Positions 50,174-60,677 of a DNA stretch of 64,000 bases are shown in pieces; the first letter of the stretch is position 1, and every line of letters starts with the position of its first letter. The notes beneath the pieces were generated by a model, which worked only from the letters and a program-made list of their open reading frames with translations, had not been told where the DNA came from and ran no database searches. The stretch is from assembly GCF_018555685.1 (NCBI RefSeq), contig NZ_JAFLWW010000001.1:434001-498000 (forward strand), given 5' to 3'. This DNA comes from Aminobacter anthyllidis (GTDB lineage Bacteria > Pseudomonadota > Alphaproteobacteria > Rhizobiales > Rhizobiaceae). A program made the translations under genes and the position numbers.

Positions 50174-52984
50174 TTACTCGGCGGCGCCGAGATACTCGCT
50201 CAGCGGCGGGCAGGCGCAGACGAGGTTGCGGTCACCGGCTACGTTGTCGATGCGCGACACTGGCGGCCAGTATTTGGCCACAGTGTCGGGATCGCCGCCG
50301 GGATAGGCCGCTTCGAGGCGCGAGTAGGGGTGCTTCCACTCGCCCGCCAGCGTCTCCGTCGCCGTGTGCGGCGCGTTGACCAGCGGATTGTCATCCTGCG
50401 GCCACTCGCCCTTTTCGACCTTCGCCGCTTCGTTGGCGATGGCGATCATCGCTTCGCAGAAACGGTCGATCTCGTGCTTCGGCTCGGACTCGGTCGGCTC
50501 GACCATCAGCGTCCCGGCAACCGGCCAGGACATGGTCGGAGCGTGGAAGCCGTAGTCTATCAGGCGCTTGGCGATGTCCTCGACCGAGATGCCGGCGCGC
50601 TCCTTGAGCACGCGGGTGTCGAGGATGCACTCATGCGCGACACGGCCGTTGCGGCCCTTGAACAGCACGGGATAGTGCGCCTCGAGCTTGCTGACGATGT
50701 AGTTGGCATTGAGGATCGCCGTTTCCGTCGCCTGCTTCAGGCCCGAAGCGCCCATCATCCGGATGTACATCCAGGTGATCGGCAGGATCGAGGCGCTGCC
50801 GAAGGGGGCTGCCGAGACCGCATGCGCGCTGCCGATTTCGACATGCCCGGGCAGGAACGGGGCCAGGTGCGACTTGACGCCGATCGGGCCGATGCCGGGG
50901 CCGCCGCCGCCATGCGGAATGCAGAACGTCTTGTGCAGGTTCATGTGGCAGACGTCGGCGCCGATGTCGGCGGGCCGCGAAAGCGCGACCATCGCGTTCA
51001 GGTTGGCGCCGTCGAAATAGACCTGACCGCCATGCGCATGAACGATCTCGCAGATGTCGCGCGCGCCTTCCTCGAACACGCCATGCGTCGAGGGGTAGGT
51101 GAACATCAGCGCCGCGAGCTTGTCGGCGTGCTGCTCGGCCTTCACCTTGAGATCGGTGACGTCGATGTCGCCGTCTTCGAGGCAATGCACGACAACCACG
51201 TCCATGCCGGCCATCGCCGCACTGGCCGGGTTGGTGCCATGCGCCGAGGACGGGATCAGGCAGATGTTGCGCTGCGTCTCGCCACGCGAGTGGTGATAGC
51301 GGCGGATCGCCAGAAGGCCGGCATATTCACCCTGGCTGCCGGCATTCGGCTGCAGGCTGACGGCGTCGAAACCGGTGATCTCGCACAGCCATGCCTCGAG
51401 GTCGTCGGTCATCGCGCGATAACCGAGCGAATGGCTGGTCGGTGCGAACGGATGCAGGTTGGCGACCGATGGCCAGCTGACCGGCATCATCTCGGCGGCG
51501 GCATTGAGCTTCATGGTGCAGGAGCCGAGCGGGATCATGGCGCGGTCGAGCGCCAGGTCCTTGTCGGCCAGCCTGCGCAGGAAGCGCATCATGTCGGTTT
51601 CCGAGCGGTTCTGGTGGAACACCGGCTGGGTCAGGAATTCCTTGCCGCGCGGCTGGCCGGGAAGCGAGCGCTTGGCTTCGGCTGCGACCTTTGCGCCAAA
51701 CAGGGCGGCGATCGCTTCGAGATCGGCAGCGGTCGAGGTCTCGTCGAAGGCGACCGAGACATGGTCGGCGTCGATGACACGCAGCAGGCGGCCGGTCTTC
51801 TCAGCTTCAGTGGCGAAGGCTTCGGCCTTGCCCTTGGCTTCGATGGTGATGGTGTCGAAACGCTTGTCGCCGAGCACCGACAGGCCGGCGGCCGTCAGGC
51901 TTTCGGCAAGGCGGCTCGCCAGCGCGTGGACACGCTCGGCGATCGCCTGCAGGCCGACCGAGCCATGCCAGATGGCATAGGATGCCGCCATGTTGGCGAG
52001 CAGTGCCTGTGCCGTGCAGATGTTCGACGTCGCCTTGTCGCGGCGGATGTGCTGTTCGCGCGTCTGCAGCGCGAGGCGATAGCCCGGACGACCCTTGCTG
52101 TCGACCGACTGGCCGACCAGGCGGCCCGGCATAAGGCGGGTCAGCTTGTCGGAGACGGCGCAATAGGCGGCGTGCGGGCCGCCAAAACCCATCGGCACGC
52201 CAAAGCGCTGCATCGAACCGGTGGCAATGTCGGCGCCAAGGCTGGCAGGCGTGTCGGTGACGGTCAGGCTGAGCGGATCCGAGACGAAGATGACGATGGC
52301 GCCTACGGCCTTGGCCTTCTCGATCGCCGCCTTGTGGTCGCCATAGACGCCGTTGGTGTCGGGCCAGGAGACGATCAGCGCTGCCGTGTTGTCGTCGATG
52401 GTCTCGCCGTCGATCTCGGTCCCGAGCGGCTCGGCGCGGGTGCGAACGACGTCGAGGACCTGCGGATGCGCTGCACCGGCAAGGGCGACACGGCTGCGCT
52501 TGTCACGATGATGGCGCAGCGCGATGCCGACCGCTTCGGCGACGGCGGTCGCTTCGTCGAGCAGCGACGCGGAGGCGACTGGTAGGCCGGTCAGTTCGGC
52601 GACCAGCGTCTGGAAGTGGAACAGCAGCTCCAGGCGGCCCTGGCTGATTTCGGCCTGGTAGGGCGTGTAGGCGGTGTACCAGGCCGGGTTCTCGAACAGG
52701 TTGCGCTGGATGACCGGAGGCACGTTGACGCCATGGTAGCCGGCGCCAATGAAGCTCTTCAGCACCTTGTTGCGGCCCATCTTCTCGCCGAGCTCGGCAA
52801 GCGCTTCATGTTCGCTGGCAGGTGCCGGCAGGTTCAGCGCGCGATCGAGCCGGATGGACTTCGGAACAGCTTGCGAAATCAGCGTTTCCACCGAAGGCAC
52901 GCCGATGGCGGCCAGCATGGCGCGGGTTTGTTTCGGGCCGGGCCCGATGTGACGGGCCGAAAAGGGGTAAGGTGCAGTGGTCAT
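50174..52984 (-). CDS. gcvP: Glycine dehydrogenase (decarboxylating), P-protein
   Basis: 936-residue fused P-protein of the glycine cleavage system, which decarboxylates glycine and loads the remaining aminomethyl group onto GcvH. N-terminal [20 protein letters not shown]; catalytic PLP lysine in [16 protein letters not shown]; glycine-rich loop and [20 protein letters not shown] in the C-terminal half. The single long chain (not split P1/P2) is normal for proteobacteria. ATG at 52984 lies 15 bases after gcvH. Expression should follow the glycine riboswitch upstream of gcvT. Confidence 0.98.
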   Translation of the reverse strand: MTTAPYPFSARHIGPGPKQTRAMLAAIGVPSVETLISQAVPKSIRLDRALNLPAPASEHEALAELGEKMGRNKVLKSFIGAGYHGVNVPPVIQRNLFENPAWYTAYTPYQAEISQGRLELLFHFQTLVAELTGLPVASASLLDEATAVAEAVGIALRHHRDKRSRVALAGAAHPQVLDVVRTRAEPLGTEIDGETIDDNTAALIVSWPDTNGVYGDHKAAIEKAKAVGAIVIFVSDPLSLTVTDTPASLGADIATGSMQRFGVPMGFGGPHAAYCAVSDKLTRLMPGRLVGQSVDSKGRPGYRLALQTREQHIRRDKATSNICTAQALLANMAASYAIWHGSVGLQAIAERVHALASRLAESLTAAGLSVLGDKRFDTITIEAKGKAEAFATEAEKTGRLLRVIDADHVSVAFDETSTAADLEAIAALFGAKVAAEAKRSLPGQPRGKEFLTQPVFHQNRSETDMMRFLRRLADKDLALDRAMIPLGSCTMKLNAAAEMMPVSWPSVANLHPFAPTSHSLGYRAMTDDLEAWLCEITGFDAVSLQPNAGSQGEYAGLLAIRRYHHSRGETQRNICLIPSSAHGTNPASAAMAGMDVVVVHCLEDGDIDVTDLKVKAEQHADKLAALMFTYPSTHGVFEEGARDICEIVHAHGGQVYFDGANLNAMVALSRPADIGADVCHMNLHKTFCIPHGGGGPGIGPIGVKSHLAPFLPGHVEIGSAHAVSAAPFGSASILPITWMYIRMMGASGLKQATETAILNANYIVSKLEAHYPVLFKGRNGRVAHECILDTRVLKERAGISVEDIAKRLIDYGFHAPTMSWPVAGTLMVEPTESEPKHEIDRFCEAMIAIANEAAKVEKGEWPQDDNPLVNAPHTATETLAGEWKHPYSRLEAAYPGGDPDTVAKYWPPVSRIDNVAGDRNLVCACPPLSEYLGAAE

Positions 52985-52998
52985 CTCAGGCGATCCTG

Positions 52999-53367
52999 TC
53001 AACCGATATGGGCTTTGTAGCCCGCTTCATCCATCAGGCCCTCGAGCTGGCCTGCATTGGCGATCTTCATCTTCCACAGCCAGCCGTCGCCGGTGGCAGC
53101 CGAATTGACGAGGGCCGGATCAGAGGAGAGCGTTGCGTTTGCGTCGATGATCTCGCCGTCGAGCGGCGCATAGACGTCCGAAGCTGCCTTGACGGATTCG
53201 ACGACGACGGCGACGTCGCCCTTGGCGACCTTGCGGCCAGCTTCAGGCAGTTCGACGAAGACGAGGTCGCCAAGTTGTTCCTGGGCGTAGTCGGTGATGC
53301 CGACCGTTGCGATGTCGCCCTCGACGCGCAGCCACTCGTGGTCTTCGGTGTAATAGGTCTTGGTCAT
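52999..53367 (-). CDS. gcvH: Glycine cleavage system H-protein
   Basis: 122-residue lipoyl carrier shuttling the aminomethyl group between P-, T- and L-proteins. The lipoylated lysine is Lys60 in [17 protein letters not shown]-terminal [14 protein letters not shown] and C-terminal [17 protein letters not shown] are typical. ATG at 53367 is chosen over 53376 because AAGGA lies 8 bases upstream of it and would abut the other. It lies 5 bases after gcvT. Confidence 0.97.
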   Translation of the reverse strand: MTKTYYTEDHEWLRVEGDIATVGITDYAQEQLGDLVFVELPEAGRKVAKGDVAVVVESVKAASDVYAPLDGEIIDANATLSSDPALVNSAATGDGWLWKMKIANAGQLEGLMDEAGYKAHIG

Positions 53368-53372
53368 GGAAG

Positions 53373-54473
53373 TCATCCTTTGCGATAGCGATGCTGCGTG
53401 AAGGGAAGAGAATGGACGTCGACAGGCACCTTGGTGCCGCGGACGTCGGCGAAGACGCGGGTGCCGGCCTTGGCGAGCTGTGTCGAGACGTAGCCCATCG
53501 CCACCGGGAAGCCGGCTGAAGGGCCGAAGCCGCCCGACGTGACGCGGCCGATCAGCTTGCCGTCGGCGTCGAAGAGCTCGGCGCCGGAGCGAACCGGCTG
53601 GCGGCCCTCGGGCTTCAGGCCAACGCGCTTTTCCTTGGCGCCGTCAGCGAGGATCGTCGCAAGTGCTGCGCGGCCGATGAAGGCGCCATCAGCGCGCAGG
53701 TCCTTGGGAATTGCCCACATCAGGCCAGCACTTGCCGGATCGTTCTCGGGGGTAATGTCGTTGCCGTGCAGGCACAGGCCTGCCTCGAGGCGCAGGCTGT
53801 CGCGGGCGGCAAGGCCGATCCACATGACGCGCTCGTCGCCGAGCAGCTTGCCCAGCAGTTCGCGCGCGTCGGCTTCCGGCAGGCCGACCTCGAAACCGTC
53901 TTCGCCGGTATAGCCGGAGCGGCTCATGAACCAGTTGGCGCGGGGCTCGAAGCCCTGCATGAAGAACAGCTCGTCGGTGGCGATGCCCGCCTTTGCAAGT
54001 ACCGCCGGAGCTTCCGGACCCTGGATCGCGATGAAGACGCGGTCGAGCGGCTCGATCGTCGCGTCGAAATCCTTGGCAAGCGCGCGCAGATGCGCCTCGT
54101 CGGTCGCGGCATTGCCGGCGTTGGCTACCACCATGAAGCGTTGGTCGCCGAGGCGGGTGATGATCAGGTCGTCGATGATGCCGGCGGTTTCGGTCAGCAA
54201 GAAGGTGTACTTCGACTGCCTGATATCGAGCGCGCGCGCATCGAGCGGGCAGGCGCGGTTGATCAGGTCGGCGGCACCCGATCCCGTGACCAGGAACAGC
54301 TTCATGTGGGAGATGTCGAACAGCCCGACATGCTCGCGGGTGTGAAGGTGCTCCTTCATCACGCCGGCGGGGTAGGTCAGCGGCATGTTCCAGCCGGCGA
54401 AAGCGCCAAAGCGCGCACCAGCTGTTGTATGCAGGTCTGCAAGGGGTAGTTGGTTTGTATGGTCGCCCGTCAT
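53373..54473 (-). CDS. gcvT: Aminomethyltransferase (glycine cleavage T-protein)
   Basis: 366-residue folate-dependent enzyme releasing ammonia and forming methylene-tetrahydrofolate. Features: [20 protein letters not shown] near the N-terminus, [20 protein letters not shown], and [18 protein letters not shown] with the folate-binding region; [20 protein letters not shown] follows. First gene of the gcvTHP operon; its leader contains a tandem glycine riboswitch. Confidence 0.97.
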   Translation of the reverse strand: MTGDHTNQLPLADLHTTAGARFGAFAGWNMPLTYPAGVMKEHLHTREHVGLFDISHMKLFLVTGSGAADLINRACPLDARALDIRQSKYTFLLTETAGIIDDLIITRLGDQRFMVVANAGNAATDEAHLRALAKDFDATIEPLDRVFIAIQGPEAPAVLAKAGIATDELFFMQGFEPRANWFMSRSGYTGEDGFEVGLPEADARELLGKLLGDERVMWIGLAARDSLRLEAGLCLHGNDITPENDPASAGLMWAIPKDLRADGAFIGRAALATILADGAKEKRVGLKPEGRQPVRSGAELFDADGKLIGRVTSGGFGPSAGFPVAMGYVSTQLAKAGTRVFADVRGTKVPVDVHSLPFTQHRYRKG

Positions 54474-54519
54474 GTCTTCTCCAGAGTCGCACGTGTCCAG
54501 CCGCTGCGGCGGCCATTCC

Positions 54520-54700
54520 GTGCCCCTCTGTCTGAAGCCTGAGAGACTCGCGCTCCGGAACTCTGTCGGCAGCGCTTACACCTTCGGCGCGGGATCAAAG
54601 TCCCGACTTTCCAGAGTGTCTTTCCCGTCTACGGTTCTTTTGCCTGAGAGATTTCGGGCGATTTCCCCTTCGGCGGCAGCTTTCGCTGCTCTCTCCCGCA
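54520..54700 (-). promoter_or_regulatory. Tandem glycine riboswitch
   Basis: Read on the minus strand, the first aptamer runs from GGGAGAG through GCCGCCGAAGGGG and AAATCTCTCAGGCAAAAGAACCG to a linker around GACACTCTGGA. The second runs from CGGGAC through GCGCCGAAGGTGTAAG and GAGTCTCTCAGGCTTCAGACAGAGGGG. The paired CGCCGAAGG...CTCTCAGGC signatures define two glycine aptamers. It ends about 47 bases before gcvT, which it should switch on when glycine is high. Confidence 0.95.
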
Positions 54701-54856
54701 AACAGGTAGAGCCGGTTAAGGCCCTCGACGAGTCGTCAATATCCCACGCACGACGCTTTGTCACCTAGACGCGCAGTGCTTATTCACCGCAAGGATAGTC
54801 CCATCCAATACTTCCGGGTAGTGAGCGCACGGACCCTGCCATCGGGGTGAACGCCG

Positions 54857-55648
54857 TCAGATGCCGCCATACCAGTCGTAGCCGCGGTCTTCCCAATAGC
54901 CACCCTTGCCAAAACCCATGGCGCCAAAGCTGTCGACGAGTTCGATCTTGTGGATGTATTTCGGCATCTTGTAGCCGAGCTGACGCTCGACCCGTACGCG
55001 CAGCGGTGCGCCGTTCTCCACGGGAAGCGGCATTCCATTCATGCCATAGGCAAGGATCGTTTGGGGGTGCCGCGCGTCGATCAGGTCGATCGAGCTGTAA
55101 TATTTGACCTGGCCAGACAGGCTTTGCTCGATCGTGTCGAGGCAGTGGAAAACCACATAACGTGCCTGCGGCTTGACCACTGCCTGATCGAGCACCAGCG
55201 TCATCGGCACACCGGTCCATTTGGCGATGCAGCTCCAGCCTTCGACGCAGTCGTGGCGGGTGATCTGGGTGCGCGAGGGCATGTCCATCAACTGCTGCCG
55301 CGACAGCGACAGCGGCTTTTCGACAAGCCCGGTCACCTCCAGCCGCCAGTCGGCGAAGTCGCCGGACTGCAGTCCCTTGTAGACACTGTCATTGGGCGCG
55401 GTGATGCCGTTCGGCCGCTGTGGCTGACGGATATCGGCCTCGGTGAATTCCTGGGCGAGGGATGAGCGTCCGGCGATCAGCCTCTGGACGCGATAGGTCA
55501 GGTCGTTGGCGCCTTCGAGGACGTTGCGCACGCCGTTATCGAGATCGGCAAGGAAGTCGAAGGCGTCGCAGCCGGACAGAGCAACCGTCGATGCCCCAAG
55601 CGTTGCGGCGGTAAGGAAGCGGCGGCGGCTGAGCTGGAATTTGGGCAT
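54857..55648 (-). CDS. Molybdopterin-dependent oxidoreductase (sulfite oxidase/MsrP-like), Tat-exported
   Basis: 263-residue periplasmic oxidoreductase. The Tat signal is SRRRFLTAATLGASTVALSG, with a cysteine that could also be lipidated. The Mo-binding cysteine lies in ITRHDCVEGWSCIAKW; further sulfite-oxidase-fold segments are YGMNGMPLPVENGAPLRVRV and KYIHKIELVDSFGAMGFG. It starts one base after the cytochrome b gene stop (TGAGATG), so that cytochrome is the likely electron partner. It may reduce oxidised methionine or another S- or N-oxide; substrate not readable. Confidence 0.88.
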   Translation of the reverse strand: MPKFQLSRRRFLTAATLGASTVALSGCDAFDFLADLDNGVRNVLEGANDLTYRVQRLIAGRSSLAQEFTEADIRQPQRPNGITAPNDSVYKGLQSGDFADWRLEVTGLVEKPLSLSRQQLMDMPSRTQITRHDCVEGWSCIAKWTGVPMTLVLDQAVVKPQARYVVFHCLDTIEQSLSGQVKYYSSIDLIDARHPQTILAYGMNGMPLPVENGAPLRVRVERQLGYKMPKYIHKIELVDSFGAMGFGKGGYWEDRGYDWYGGI

Positions 55649-55649
55649 C

Positions 55650-56525
55650 TCAGACGCTCCCTTCGTGACGGTCACCCGCCGGCGGATCGGTGCGGTACCA
55701 GCCGGTGACGATCGAGCGCAGTTCGTTGATCGGTCCTGCTGCAAGGATCATCAGCATGTGGACGATGAAGAAGCCGACGAGCAGCACCATGGTGACGAAA
55801 TGGATGGTGCGCGCGGTCTGACGCCCACCGAGCAGATCGGCGAGGAAGGGCACGGCGGCGTTCATGCTCGGCGACATGGCGAGGCCGGTGACGATCATCA
55901 GTGGCAATAGCACGAACAGCACCCCGCCATAGGCCAGCTTCTGCAGCGTATTGTAGTCGCGGCTGTGGTGGAATCTTAGCTTGGCGTGATCGGCAATGTC
56001 CCTGGGCAGCCGGCGCAGATCATCGACACCGGGTGCCAGGTCGCGGCGCAGGTGGCCGTTGAGCAGGCTGGCGACGAGCCAGACGAGCAGCGTGCCTGAT
56101 AAAAGCCAGGCGAAGAAGAAGTGCACAACGCGCCCCGTGGCGAGGTCCTGGCCGGAGGGGATCGTCGCCCATGCCGGGAAAGCGCGGACGCTTGGATTGG
56201 CGGCAGGGCCGGAGAGGCCGAGCACCCCTGACGTGTTGAATCGATGTCCGAGAATTGTCGTGTAACCGACTGGACCTGTTGCACTATCTTCCGCACCAAT
56301 GACCAGGACGTCATTGCTGAAAGCGAAGCCGGACTGCTTGCCGATGTAGAGTGCCGGATGGGCGTTGAATATCTGCAGGCCGGTGAGCAGCAGGAAAAAC
56401 AGCGACAGTGCCCAGATCCAGTGGGTGAGACGCGTCCAGCGCGTCTGGCGGTAGACGAGTTCGCCGCAGGTGACCGGCGCAGTCCCTTCATCGGCCTGCT
56501 GCACCATGCGTGCCTGGCTTTCCAT
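55650..56525 (-). CDS. Membrane cytochrome b (cytochrome b561-like)
   Basis: 291-residue integral membrane protein with four main helices: WIWALSLFFLLLTGLQIFNA, VVHFFFAWLLSGTLLVWLVA, LAYGGVLFVLLPLMIVTGLA and IHFVTMVLLVGFFIVHMLMI. Histidines at helix ends (TRLTHWIW, GRVVHFFFAW, RTIHFVTM, IVHMLM) are the expected haem ligands. It is coupled to the molybdopterin oxidoreductase and would carry electrons from the quinone pool to it. The periplasmic loop after helix 1 is long. It is not the MsrQ type by length or layout. Confidence 0.87.
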   Translation of the reverse strand: MESQARMVQQADEGTAPVTCGELVYRQTRWTRLTHWIWALSLFFLLLTGLQIFNAHPALYIGKQSGFAFSNDVLVIGAEDSATGPVGYTTILGHRFNTSGVLGLSGPAANPSVRAFPAWATIPSGQDLATGRVVHFFFAWLLSGTLLVWLVASLLNGHLRRDLAPGVDDLRRLPRDIADHAKLRFHHSRDYNTLQKLAYGGVLFVLLPLMIVTGLAMSPSMNAAVPFLADLLGGRQTARTIHFVTMVLLVGFFIVHMLMILAAGPINELRSIVTGWYRTDPPAGDRHEGSV

Positions 56526-56644
56526 CGCGCCTGATCTCCCATGGCATCAGCCGTTGCGGGGCGCAATGTTACGCCCCTTCGCAAAGGATTACGCTTGGGC
56601 GCAGGGAATTGTTTCGCTGCCGCGATGATATTCGCGTGAGCCGA

Positions 56645-57301
56645 TCAGCTTGCCAGCGAGACCACCAGGTTGACGGCGGCAGCGACGATGATGGTGTTGA
56701 AGAAGAACGACAGGATCGAATGGACCAGCGCCGCCTTGCGCATATGCGTAGACGAGATGTTGGTATCGGCGGTCTGGGCCGTCATGCCGATGACCACGGC
56801 GAAGTAGAGAAAATCCCAACCGCAGGGACGTTCCATACCGGGAAAGATCAACCCGCCGACCGGCTTTTGGCTGCGTGCTGAAGCAGTTTCCGACTTGCTG
56901 TCGCCTTTCCAGTAAAGGCGGGCGTAGTGAAGTGCGGCCATGGCGTGAATGGTCAGCCAGCCGAGCGGCAGCGATATTAGCGAAAACGCCAGCCAGTAGG
57001 GATGCGGGACCTGCCTTGCGTTCATCAGAACGAACAGCGAGCCGACGGCCACCGCGACGATGCCGATCGTTACCAGGAAGATGATCCAGACCGGTTCGTC
57101 CGCTTGCTGGGCGCGCCGGCTCAGGAAGTCGGCGGTCAGTCTCGGCATCTCGCGCAGCACCAGGAAGATGTAGGATGCAAAGAACGCATTGGCCGCGATG
57201 CTGTAGCTGAGCGGATGCTGGAGCAGCATTGCCACGGCCAGCGCTAGCAGCCCGACACCAGCGCTGGCGATGAAGATGAAGTGGCGGCCAAAAGGCTTCA
57301 T
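56645..57301 (-). CDS. DUF1345 membrane protein
   Basis: 218-residue integral membrane protein with about five helices, including FIFIASAGVGLLALAVAMLL, WIIFLVTIGIVAVAVGSLFV and WLAFSLISLPLGWLTIHAMA, and the DUF1345 signature CGWDFLYFAVVIGMTAQTAD followed by ISSTHMRKAALVHSILSFFF. No transport or enzyme motif is known for the family. Its ATG overlaps the stop of the UPF0178 gene (ATGA), so the two are cotranscribed. Confidence 0.88.
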   Translation of the reverse strand: MKPFGRHFIFIASAGVGLLALAVAMLLQHPLSYSIAANAFFASYIFLVLREMPRLTADFLSRRAQQADEPVWIIFLVTIGIVAVAVGSLFVLMNARQVPHPYWLAFSLISLPLGWLTIHAMAALHYARLYWKGDSKSETASARSQKPVGGLIFPGMERPCGWDFLYFAVVIGMTAQTADTNISSTHMRKAALVHSILSFFFNTIIVAAAVNLVVSLAS

Positions 57302-57780
57302 GACGCTTGTACCGCCTTTACGGCCCGGCGCGCGATCTGGTCGAGCGCGCCGAGGAAACGCGAGCGATCCTGGGGCGCGAAGGACGCGTTGTAGCCCTTG
57401 CTCTCGCCGGTCTCGCGGAGGTGCTGCTTGAGGTCGCGCATGGCCACCGCCATGCCGATGCTTTCGGGCGTGAACGGCCTGCCTGTGGGGCCGAGCACAT
57501 GCGCGCCGAGCGCCACGGTTCTGGCGGCCAGAGGAATGTCGGCGGTGACAACGATGTCATTGGGGCGCGCATTCTCGACGATCCAGTCGTCGGCGGCGTC
57601 CGCACCCTTGGAGACGACGACGTTGCGGATCATCGGGTCGCGCGACGGGCGCAGGCCGCCGTTGGACACGAAGGTCACGATTAGGTCCAGCCGTTCGGCG
57701 ACCTTCACCACCTCGTCCTTCACCGGGCAGGCGTCGGCGTCGACATAGATGATCGGGGCATTTTCGGTCATTTCAGGCAC
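57298..57780 (-). CDS. UPF0178 (YaiI/YqxD, DUF188) protein
   Basis: 160 residues from a GTG at 57780, or 157 from ATG at 57771, which begins MTENAPIIYVDADACPVKDE. The family core is complete: YVDADACPVKDEVVKVAER, FVSNGG, VVVSKGADAADDWIVENARP and DIVVTADIPLAARTVALGAH. The acidic residues resemble a PIN/NYN-type metal site, so nuclease activity has been suspected for the family but I cannot confirm it. Cotranscribed with the DUF1345 gene and divergent from the cupin gene. Confidence 0.9.
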   Translation of the reverse strand: MPEMTENAPIIYVDADACPVKDEVVKVAERLDLIVTFVSNGGLRPSRDPMIRNVVVSKGADAADDWIVENARPNDIVVTADIPLAARTVALGAHVLGPTGRPFTPESIGMAVAMRDLKQHLRETGESKGYNASFAPQDRSRFLGALDQIARRAVKAVQAS

Positions 57781-57836
57781 TGTTCCGGGAAGGGATATCT
57801 TTGGCTATGGTCTGGCGCGTCGAACGGAGGCCGAGC

Positions 57837-58181
57837 ATGGCATATCTGATCAATCGCGAACAATGGGCCGAAAAGCCCGATGTCTGGCACGGTGAATTCC
57901 AGGGCGCTGCCTACGGGGCGGACGTCTCTGTCGTGTTCTTCAGCAGTGACAAGGTCGGCGGCGGCCCCAAGCTGCACACGCACCCCTATCCGGAAGTCTT
58001 CATTGTTCGTGTCGGCCGGGCGCTGTTCACCGTTGGCGACGAGACGGTCGAAGCGGAGGCCGGGCAGATCCTGGTCGCGCCTGCGAACACGCCGCACAAA
58101 TTCACCAATCTCGGTCCCGGCCGCCTCGAGACGACCGACCTGCATGTTGCAGGAACCTTTGAAACGACGTGGCTGGAGTGA
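57837..58181 (+). CDS. Cupin-domain protein
   Basis: 114-residue single-domain cupin. Motif 1 is GPKLHTHPYPEVFIVRVGRA with metal-binding histidines and glutamate; motif 2 is QILVAPANTPHKFTNLG with the last histidine, so the metal site is complete. ATG at 57837 has GGAGG six bases upstream. Small cupins may be sugar isomerases, dioxygenases or ligand-binding proteins; nothing here decides which. Confidence 0.9.
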   Translation: MAYLINREQWAEKPDVWHGEFQGAAYGADVSVVFFSSDKVGGGPKLHTHPYPEVFIVRVGRALFTVGDETVEAEAGQILVAPANTPHKFTNLGPGRLETTDLHVAGTFETTWLE

Positions 58182-58232
58182 CCGGCCACGTCGTCTCATT
58201 CGCAGAGCAGACAGCCCGATCTGCATCCAAGA

Positions 58233-58856
58233 TCATCTGGGCGCCTTAAGTCGCGATCCGTTGGCAATCATGGCCTTGGCCAATTCAAGAACCCGCGCAA
58301 CCTCGCTACGAACACCAGCAAAGTCATGCTTCTTGCCCAAAATAACGAACACCTCAGCGACGGGGTCAATCAAGCGAAATATTTGGCCAGGTGACTGATC
58401 GGCGATGCTGTGGTCGCCTACCGTTGCCCCAGGGAAGAACATTCCTGTCGGGTCCTGGAGCAGAAATTCGTCTAAGCGTTCGTCGAAGTGCTCTAGCGAA
58501 TTTCTAAGCTCCCGTGTCTTGAGAACGGATTCCTCGGAGACACCAAAAGCTGTTCTCAGTTTTTCTCCCCGCGCGTGGGCAACGCCTTTCTTCCTTGAGG
58601 GCCAGAAGAAGCGTGAAAGCGACCCGACGTGGGTAAGCGCTTCTTGCGCATAGGAAAATATAACTTCTTCGTTATCTAAGTTGGAGACTGAATATTCGTA
58701 TCGGTTAAAAGCATCATTCGCAATATTTGATGAGTACAATATTGATTCGACATAGAAAGCTTCAAAAGCGGGTAGGATGCCTCCGAATTTTTCGGCTACA
58801 TGCCTTCCGCGTTGTTCAAGTTCTTCGGGCGTGATCTGATCCAATATCTGCTCCAA
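58233..58856 (-). CDS. HEPN-like protein with RN-x3-H motif
   Basis: 207-residue, largely helical protein. RELRNSLEHFDERLDEFL contains RNSLEH, the R-N-x3-H motif of HEPN RNases. Other parts, such as ESILYSSNIANDAFNRYEYS and RSEVARVLELAKAMIANGSR, are helical. The best start is TTG at 58856, five bases after the acetyltransferase stop; the frame extends far upstream but there it is only the acetyltransferase shadow. Base composition is visibly AT-richer than the flanks, with rarer codons, suggesting recent acquisition. HEPN proteins often cut RNA in defence or toxin roles; that is inference here. Confidence 0.65.
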   Translation of the reverse strand: MEQILDQITPEELEQRGRHVAEKFGGILPAFEAFYVESILYSSNIANDAFNRYEYSVSNLDNEEVIFSYAQEALTHVGSLSRFFWPSRKKGVAHARGEKLRTAFGVSEESVLKTRELRNSLEHFDERLDEFLLQDPTGMFFPGATVGDHSIADQSPGQIFRLIDPVAEVFVILGKKHDFAGVRSEVARVLELAKAMIANGSRLKAPR

Positions 58857-58861
58857 GGATT

Positions 58862-59328
58862 TCAGGGTGAGGCGTTTTTTCTGAGCATGTCGATGTGAGG
58901 AATATCGTCTTCCAGATATTCTTCCGACACGGTCTCGAAGCCGAAGGACGCATAGAACTTTTGCAGATGGCTCTGCGCCGACAGCGCGATCGGGCGACCC
59001 GGAAACAACCGCTCGCATGCCGCGATGGATTCGGCCATCAGCTTGTCGCCGAGCCGCTTGCCGCGATGGTTTGGCGACACGACGGCCCGGCCGATATAGG
59101 CCGGATCGTCGGTGCCGGAAGGGGCGATGATGCGCGTGCTCGCCAGCAATTCCGTGCCGGCAAGCAGCCTGAGGTGCAACGCCTCGGGATCCTTGCCGTC
59201 CATTTCGGGGAACGCGCATTTCTGCTCGACGACGAAGACGTCGATGCGCATTTTCAGCATCGCATAGAGGTCGCGGGGAGAAAGATCGTCCAGGCTCCTG
59301 ACGTCGACCTCATATGCGACCTCGTTCA

Positions 59329-59329
<1 letters not shown>
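58862..59329 (-). CDS. GNAT acetyltransferase, ElaA-like
   Basis: 155-residue GNAT of the ElaA type. LYAMLKMRIDVFVVEQKCAF and MDGKDPEALHLRLL are the ElaA N-terminal signature; IGRAVVSPNHRGKRLGDKLM is the acetyl-CoA pyrophosphate-binding loop, and YASFGFETVSEEYLEDDIPH the C-terminal segment. Substrate unknown. The ATG overlaps the preceding dehydrogenase stop by one base (TGATG). The AT-rich HEPN-like gene follows immediately. Confidence 0.9.
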
Positions 59330-60456
<1,127 letters not shown>

Positions 60457-60677
60457 GGCAATGTTCCTTCAAGCAAAATCCGGGGGCAAATGTCGGCGGC
60501 AAGGTTTCAGGTTTTGCCAAGGCGATCAACCGCGAAGGCGACACTCAGCGGTCGTAAAGCGGCGGTCACGATACTACTCCACAAGCCGTTGCTGGCGCGA
60601 CCCGTTGCGGGATGGACATGGCGGCGGGCGTGACCGAACATGACCTTGGAATTTTCCCTTGCAAGGCTAACGATTCG

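Noticed and set aside
50330-52585. Long plus-strand open frame opposite gcvP
   Set aside because: A shadow of gcvP with the same GC-skew cause; gcvP is complete on the other strand.
58856-59219. Upstream extension of the HEPN-like frame
   Set aside because: It overlaps the acetyltransferase on the same strand in another frame and has unnatural Arg/His-rich composition.
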